Positions 59,769-64,000 of a DNA stretch of 64,000 nucleotides are shown piece after piece. The first letter of the stretch is position 1. Each line of letters starts with the position of its first letter. Origin of the DNA: Bordetella parapertussis (GTDB taxonomy: Bacteria > Pseudomonadota > Gammaproteobacteria > Burkholderiales > Burkholderiaceae_B); contig CAMDFD010000006.1 of NCBI GenBank assembly GCA_945897365.1, forward strand, positions 62,001-126,000. Reading direction: 5' to 3'. The notes under the pieces were generated by a model. That model was not told the DNA's origin. It was given only the letters and a program-made list of their open reading frames with translations, and did not search any database. The position numbers and the translations under genes were made by a program.

Positions 59769-60635
59769 ATGAACGATCCGCAAGACATGCAGAACGATGC
59801 ACAAGATCCGCATAATCATCAAAGCGATACCGAGATCAGCGAGGTGCAATCCGATGACAACGAGCACCAACAAGGTGCGCTGACTGTTCAGGACTACAGC
59901 GACTCAGATGACGCATTCGAAATCGAAACCGCCAAGCGCGTGCTTGAGACCGCGCTATTATGTGCATCGAGTCCGATGCCACTGACTGAGTTGCGCAAAC
60001 TTTTTGAAGAAGAATCACAATCCTCAAAGCGATTGACCGATGTTTTAGAGTCGATTCAGCAAGATTGGCTTGATCGCGGTATGGAGCTTGTCGAGCTGGC
60101 TTCAGGTTGGCGCTTTCAGAGCCGCGCTTCGATGCAGCGGTATCTTGAAAGACTGAGCCCCGAACGCGTTCCAAAGTACTCGCGCGCCGTGATGGAAACC
60201 TTAGCGATTATCGCTTGGCGTCAACCGGTCACCCGCGGCGACATTGAGGATATTCGCGGCGTGACGGTTTCCTCCCAAATCATCAAAACGCTCGAAGATC
60301 GGGGGTGGGTTGAGGTGATCGGTCATCGTGATGGTCCCGGTCGTCCCGGTTTGTTGGGAACAACCAAGCAATTTTTGGATGATCTGGGTTTACGTGCTCT
60401 CGATGAGTTGCCTGCCCTCGGCGCTGCCGAAATGTCAGAAGCTTTGCAATCGCTGACCTTAGAGGCTGCTTCACTTTCTACTGTTGCGATGATGCCAATT
60501 CAAGAGGCTTCTATAGAGGCTTCTAGCGAGGCCGAGCAGTTAGAAGTGACTGACCATGATTCCATGCCATTAGATCTCGCAAGTCAAAGCGAGCCAGAAC
60601 AAAATACAAATCATCCAAACCTGGAGTCCAAGTGA
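59769..60635 (+). CDS. scpB: Segregation and condensation protein B
   Basis: A 288-residue kleisin-partner protein. After an acidic tail of about 50 residues comes the tandem winged-helix core: AKRVLETALLCASSPMPLTELRKLF and the diagnostic YSRAVMETLAIIAWRQPVTRGDIEDIRGV, then DGPGRPGLLGTTKQFLDDLGL. ScpB dimers bind ScpA and regulate the SMC ring in chromosome segregation. ATG at 59769 has AGGAAAAGAG upstream. The C-terminal 60 residues are low-complexity Glu/Ala/Ser. Its end overlaps the start of rluB (GTGA). Confidence 0.95.
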   Translation: MNDPQDMQNDAQDPHNHQSDTEISEVQSDDNEHQQGALTVQDYSDSDDAFEIETAKRVLETALLCASSPMPLTELRKLFEEESQSSKRLTDVLESIQQDWLDRGMELVELASGWRFQSRASMQRYLERLSPERVPKYSRAVMETLAIIAWRQPVTRGDIEDIRGVTVSSQIIKTLEDRGWVEVIGHRDGPGRPGLLGTTKQFLDDLGLRALDELPALGAAEMSEALQSLTLEAASLSTVAMMPIQEASIEASSEAEQLEVTDHDSMPLDLASQSEPEQNTNHPNLESK

Positions 60636-62800
60636 CTAAACCGAATACCGAAGATGCCATCCTAAACGCCCAACAAGACGACGTTGTGGTTGTTAAAAAG
60701 GCCCCTCGCAAAACTGCTGCTAGCAAAAAAGCCACTAGCAAAACGGTCGCTAGCGCAACGGCTGCTCGCAAAACACCGGCTCGCAAAACACCGGTACGCA
60801 AGACTGCGCGTGTTGTTGAAGTTGAAGATGCAGCAGCATCTGTTGAGTCCTCGGCGCAAGCCGTGAGCGAGCCTGCTGCGAAGCCTGCGCGCAAACCAAG
60901 GCAGCCTCGCGCAGCAAAAATTACGGAAAGCTCGAACACTGAAGCCCATCAAATTGACATACAGTCCGCCGATGCTACACAACCGGTGAGCGTTGCCGAG
61001 TTTGCAGTTTCAAGTGTTCCAGCTGCCTTCGTTCCGAATGAGCCCGACAATGTGAGTGAGCAAGGTGAGCAAGGTGCTCGTGCTGAGAGCGAGGCGTCTG
61101 CAGACGGTTCTTCGACTTCACCTAAATCTCGCGGACGAAAACTTCGCACGCCGTTTCGCCGACGCCGCAATGATTCGCCCGAAGCGACTCGGCAGTCTGA
61201 TGGCTCTAGCGATGCGGCACGCGCAGATTTCGTGTCGTTTGACGAAGTTGCAACTGATGTCGCCGATTTCGGTGACCCAGTCGAGGCAGAAAAAGAAGCT
61301 GAAGAGGCGCTTTCCTATTTGCGTCAGACGGAACGGATTGAACAACGTCTGAACAAGTATTTGAACAGCGACGTGTTGATGCCTAAACTTCACAAGGTGT
61401 TGGCAGATGCCGGTATTGGCTCGCGTCGCGAAATGGAAGAACTCATCATCGCCGGCCGCGTATCCGTCAATGGCGAGCCTGCTCATATCGGTCAACGTGT
61501 TGGCGTCAATGATGCTGTGCGTGTCAATGGAAAGCCCATCACCCGAACCAACACAAAAAAACCACCGCGCGTGATTCTTTATCATAAGCCTGCTGGTGAA
61601 ATTGTGAGCCACGATGATCCTGATGGACGCGCCAACGTCTTTTCGCGCCTCCCTAAAATGAAAGTGGGTAAATGGCTTTCGATTGGCCGACTCGATCTAA
61701 ATACAGAAGGCTTGTTGATTTTTACAACCTCCGGCGATCTCTCTAATCGCTTGTTGCATCCTCGTTATGGCAATGAACGCGAGTACGCTGTACGCGTGCT
61801 CGGAGAGCTCGGTCCCGAGCAGCGACAGTCATTGCTGGACGGTGTGACCCTCGATGATGGTCCTGCTAGCTTTGGCATGATCGAATTCATTGGTGGCGAG
61901 GGCAGTAACCGATGGTATCGCGTGACCTTGAATGAAGGTCGCAATCGCGAAGTTCGCCGTATGTTTGAATCCGTGGGTCTGACAGTGAGTCGCCTGATTC
62001 GGACGCGTTTTGGCGACATTGTGCTTCCCACCACACTGCGTCGCGGTCGTTGGGAAGAGCTAGATTCCAAACTTGTGTCGGCGCTGATGGTCCAAGTTGG
62101 GTTATTGCGCGATGATGACTCGACCGAGGGCCGCTCCCGTCAGCCCAAGCAGCCGGTTTCGCATGACAGCGCCTTGCCACCTGGCTTTGGTACGCTGGAC
62201 AGAAACGGGACGCATGGCGCCAAAATGGGACGGCGCGGCAACGTTCAAGGTGGTCGCTCTGGAAAACCCGAGCCCTTTGTGCACCCGACTGAGCGTGCTC
62301 CAGCTGCGCTGACAGTGGGTGGCGGTTATGCCAATGGTCATCCTCAAGGGGGGCAGGGTGTTGGTCGAGGAGGAGGCCGTGGCAAACCTTCCGGACCACA
62401 GGCTATTGGATCGCGTGGCCCAGGGACAAGTTCAGGTGGCAACAAAAAGGGGCCGAAAGCTGCAGCGCGCCCAGGTCGCCCAAGTCGTCCTGGCGGTCAA
62501 GGCTCTCCGGCACCGCGCGAATTTGTGCCGCGTGTGGCACCCGACCAGGGGCGGGACTTCAACCGCGAGCCTGGCCAAGGGCGTCCTCGAGGGCCGGGTG
62601 CTGCGGCAGCACCGGGAGGACAGGGTCGTCCTCCAAAGCAAGGCGGTCGTGGCCCGAGCAAACCCAGTGATCGCCCCAAGCAGGGGCCGCCCGGTGGTGC
62701 GGGCCGTTCCGCGCCTAAAGGGGATGATTGGCAGCCTCGAGGTGCTTCCGCGCATGAGTCCCGCCTAGGTTTTACAAAAACACCTCGCGGAAATCGCTAA
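60632..62800 (+). CDS. rluB: 23S rRNA pseudouridine synthase B with long low-complexity extensions
   Basis: A 722-residue protein starting with GTG. The catalytic part is only about 250 residues: an S4 domain (LHKVLADAGIGSRREMEELIIAGRVSVNGEP, about 250-300) and an RsuA-type synthase with GRLDLNTEGLLIF (catalytic Asp about 354) and RNREVRRMFESVGLTVSRL. It modifies U2605 of 23S rRNA by family analogy. Residues 20-65 are Lys/Ala/Thr/Arg-rich like histone H1 tails; 66-240 are acidic and Ser/Glu-rich; from about 500 to the end the chain is Gly/Pro/Arg-rich. The tails may add RNA contacts. Confidence 0.93.
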   Translation: MTKPNTEDAILNAQQDDVVVVKKAPRKTAASKKATSKTVASATAARKTPARKTPVRKTARVVEVEDAAASVESSAQAVSEPAAKPARKPRQPRAAKITESSNTEAHQIDIQSADATQPVSVAEFAVSSVPAAFVPNEPDNVSEQGEQGARAESEASADGSSTSPKSRGRKLRTPFRRRRNDSPEATRQSDGSSDAARADFVSFDEVATDVADFGDPVEAEKEAEEALSYLRQTERIEQRLNKYLNSDVLMPKLHKVLADAGIGSRREMEELIIAGRVSVNGEPAHIGQRVGVNDAVRVNGKPITRTNTKKPPRVILYHKPAGEIVSHDDPDGRANVFSRLPKMKVGKWLSIGRLDLNTEGLLIFTTSGDLSNRLLHPRYGNEREYAVRVLGELGPEQRQSLLDGVTLDDGPASFGMIEFIGGEGSNRWYRVTLNEGRNREVRRMFESVGLTVSRLIRTRFGDIVLPTTLRRGRWEELDSKLVSALMVQVGLLRDDDSTEGRSRQPKQPVSHDSALPPGFGTLDRNGTHGAKMGRRGNVQGGRSGKPEPFVHPTERAPAALTVGGGYANGHPQGGQGVGRGGGRGKPSGPQAIGSRGPGTSSGGNKKGPKAAARPGRPSRPGGQGSPAPREFVPRVAPDQGRDFNREPGQGRPRGPGAAAAPGGQGRPPKQGGRGPSKPSDRPKQGPPGGAGRSAPKGDDWQPRGASAHESRLGFTKTPRGNR
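60690..60805. repeat. Degenerate Lys/Ala/Arg-coding tandem repeats in rluB 5' region
   Basis: The stretch repeats short units around CGCAAAAC, GCTAGC and AAAACACCGG (for example GCTCGCAAAACACCGG occurs in tandem near 60770-60795), coding for AxKxx(A/P)-type H1-like motifs. Such runs tend to vary in length between strains. Confidence 0.6.
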
Positions 62801-62905
62801 GTCTCTCAAGTTAAATATTTCTTTACCTTATCGGGGAGCAAGGTCTTTTCTTATGCATTCATTTGACGTAAATCGTTGCTGCAACAAGACTTTTTTCCCT
62901 GATCA

Positions 62906-62914
62906 TGCTAGAAT
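62906..62914 (+). promoter_or_regulatory. Candidate extended -10 promoter of rimP-nusA operon
   Basis: TG at 62906-62907 followed by TAGAAT (62909-62914) forms an extended -10. No good -35 is present at the right distance. A TTGACA at 62931-62936 lacks a fitting -10 (nearest TATAGT has a 12-bp spacer). The transcript would carry the hairpin-rich leader. Confidence 0.4.
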
Positions 62915-62985
62915 TTAGGGCTATCGAGCATTGACATAGTTAGACCCATATAGTGAGTTGATATAGCGGGACTGACACGGTCTGT

Positions 62986-63063
62986 TTGACAAGGTCAATG
63001 CATGATTGCCTGCGGGCAAGGTAACTTTTTTTGTAAACGGGCTGTCTTCAGCCCTTTTTTTTT
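62986..63063 (+). promoter_or_regulatory. rimP leader with three hairpins, the last a terminator
   Basis: Three stems occur in series: TTGAC-AAG-GTCAA (62986-62998); TTGCC-TGCG-GGCAA (63006-63019) followed by seven T (63026-63032); GGGCTG-TCTT-CAGCCC (63039-63054) with nine T (63055-63063). The last is a textbook terminator that ends six bases before the rimP ATG. Read-through would be needed to express rimP-nusA, so attenuation is likely. The rimP ribosome-binding site is correspondingly poor (GGA, three bases off). Confidence 0.7.
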
Positions 63064-63069
63064 GGACGT

Positions 63070-63564
63070 ATGGCAGATCTTTTTACAATTTCGCAGCAGG
63101 CTTTAGCCTCTATGGATGTCGAGTTCGTCGATATTGAACGCGCAGCGCTTGGTCTTTTGCGTGTCACGATTGATCGGCCAGAGGGCATTCGCATCGAAGA
63201 TTGCGAACAAGTTTCAAAACATTTGTCGCGTGTTTTCGAGGTTGAAAATATTGATTATCGTAGGCTTGAGGTCGGTTCTCCAGGTGTCGATCGGCCTTTA
63301 AAAACCGAAGCGGATTTCAAACGCTTTGTGGGTGAGCGTGTCGAGATCAAGCTGTGCGAGGCTGTTGACAATCAAAAAGTTTTTTCAGGTGAGTTGGTGG
63401 ATCTAAGTGGCTCCGCCGGCATTGCGGGTACCGAGGCGCTTTTGCCTTTCGGTATTGAGTTTGAGGCAAAAAAGGGCGAGATTCGGCAGGTTGCATTTGC
63501 GTTTTCGGACGTAGAGCGCGCCAAGCTTAATCCCGTTCTGGATTTCAAGGGCAAAAAGCGATGA
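63070..63564 (+). CDS. rimP: Ribosome maturation factor RimP
   Basis: A 164-residue protein needed for 30S subunit maturation. The N-terminal domain contains MDVEFVDIERAALGLLRVTIDRPEGIRIEDCEQVSKHLSRVFE, then the typical RLEVGSPGVDRPLKTEADFKRFVGE; a small SH3-like C-terminal domain follows. It overlaps the start of nusA (ATGA), the conserved rimP-nusA arrangement, and infB is expected next. Confidence 0.96.
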   Translation: MADLFTISQQALASMDVEFVDIERAALGLLRVTIDRPEGIRIEDCEQVSKHLSRVFEVENIDYRRLEVGSPGVDRPLKTEADFKRFVGERVEIKLCEAVDNQKVFSGELVDLSGSAGIAGTEALLPFGIEFEAKKGEIRQVAFAFSDVERAKLNPVLDFKGKKR

Positions 63565-64000
63565 GTCGCGAAATTCTTCTGTTAGTAGACGCGTTGGCGC
63601 GTGAAAAAAACGTGACACGAGACGTCGTGTTCGACGCACTCGAAGGTGCTTTGGCTTCGGCCATGAAAAAGCGCTTTAAAGAGGACGCCGACATTCGAGT
63701 GTCCGTGAATCGGACAACCGGAGAGCACGATGGATTTCGTCGCTGGTTGGTCGTTCCTGACGAACTTGGCCTCCAAGAGCCTGATCAGCAAGAAATGCTC
63801 TCTGATGCGCGTGAAGTTGTCTCCGACATTGAGGTCGGTGAGTACATCGAAGAAGCACTCGAGCCTATTGAGTTCGGACGGATCGGCGCTCAGGCTGCCA
63901 AGCAGGCGATCCTGCAGCGCATTCGCGACGCAGAACGCGAGCAAATTCTCAGTGATTTTCTAGACCGCGGCGAAATGATCGTATCGGGCTCCATCAAGAG
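63561..64000 (+). CDS. nusA: Transcription termination/antitermination factor NusA, N-terminal part (3' end outside window)
   Basis: About 146 residues are visible of a protein normally of about 490. MSREILLLVDALAREKNVTRDVVFDALEGALASAMKKRF is the NusA N-terminal RNA-polymerase-binding domain; the S1 region begins at the window edge (IVSGSIK). NusA strengthens pausing and hairpin termination and takes part in antitermination. In E. coli it represses its own operon, so the terminator in the rimP leader may be a control point. Confidence 0.96.
   Translation, partial: MSREILLLVDALAREKNVTRDVVFDALEGALASAMKKRFKEDADIRVSVNRTTGEHDGFRRWLVVPDELGLQEPDQQEMLSDAREVVSDIEVGEYIEEALEPIEFGRIGAQAAKQAILQRIRDAEREQILSDFLDRGEMIVSGSIK

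Noticed and set aside
60662..60982. Minus-strand frames of about 100 codons inside rluB and other long genes
   Set aside because: They lie opposite clear coding sequence, have no recognisable domains and are composition shadows.
62931..62954. TTGACA with TATAGT as the rimP promoter
   Set aside because: The spacer is only 12 bp, too short for sigma-70.

Overview
The window looks like a chromosomal segment of a beta-proteobacterium of the order Burkholderiales, most likely in or near the family Alcaligenaceae. This is inferred from six periplasmic receptors of the Bug/TctC family, from the conserved core block scpB-rluB-rimP-nusA, and from codon use of moderate GC. About sixty genes are packed tightly on both strands. 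No rRNA, CRISPR array, transposase, integrase or plasmid gene was seen. One tRNA, an initiator tRNA-Met, is present.

Positions 1-13.9 kb hold the C-terminal half of an RND exporter and a leftward gene string: a three-part nitrile hydratase/thiocyanate hydrolase-like enzyme (two halves of the beta subunit plus a His-rich alpha subunit), a NUDIX-metallo-beta-lactamase fusion and an orphan family-5 solute-binding protein. After these come a flavin reductase, a TauE/SafE exporter, a TauD/TfdA dioxygenase, a class II aldolase, a decayed porin, an Fsr-like exporter, a Bug receptor and a D-cysteine desulfhydrase-like PLP enzyme.

Positions 14-20.9 kb form a complete peptide/opine-type ABC import operon (two permeases, one double ATPase, one binding protein) ending in an M81 (MlrC-like) metallopeptidase. 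Its binding protein is a close paralogue of the orphan one at 1.6-3.2 kb. An AMP-dependent ligase faces it.

Positions 22.5-30.3 kb hold a Bug receptor with a strong terminator, then a molybdenum hydroxylase operon (FAD, 2Fe-2S and Moco subunits) continuing into a MoaD/ThiS-like protein with a Gly-Gly tail and a 2-keto-4-pentenoate hydratase-like enzyme, met by an N-acyl-D-amino-acid deacylase. This could be a catabolic route for a (hetero)aromatic compound; the substrate is unknown. Positions 30.3-36.3 kb carry an M20 peptidase, malate synthase G and a cyanophycin synthetase-like protein whose Mur-type P-loop lacks its lysine.

Positions 36-48.8 kb are mixed: aldo/keto reductase, Bug receptor, aminotransferase, Lon-substrate-binding-domain protein, ArfB, a 49-residue basic protein, a bacterial O-GlcNAc-transferase-like protein, a leftward amidase/dioxygenase/Bug/CMD run, DNA polymerase IV and a truncated DAHP synthase gene. 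Positions 48.8-56.8 kb are a divergent acid-metabolism cluster: amidohydrolase, class III CoA-transferase, Bug receptor and CitE-like lyase to the left; Bug receptor, aconitase-type hydro-lyase large and small subunits and an isocitrate-lyase/PEP-mutase family lyase to the right. They flank a palindrome-rich control region.

The final part (56.8-64 kb) is mostly housekeeping: nitroreductase, enoyl-CoA hydratase, a COG0523-like protein without a P-loop, a 463-bp non-coding stretch with a promoter-like sequence and several hairpins, tRNA-fMet, scpB, rluB with long low-complexity tails, and rimP-nusA behind a leader with three hairpins, the last a terminator that ends six bases before the rimP start codon.
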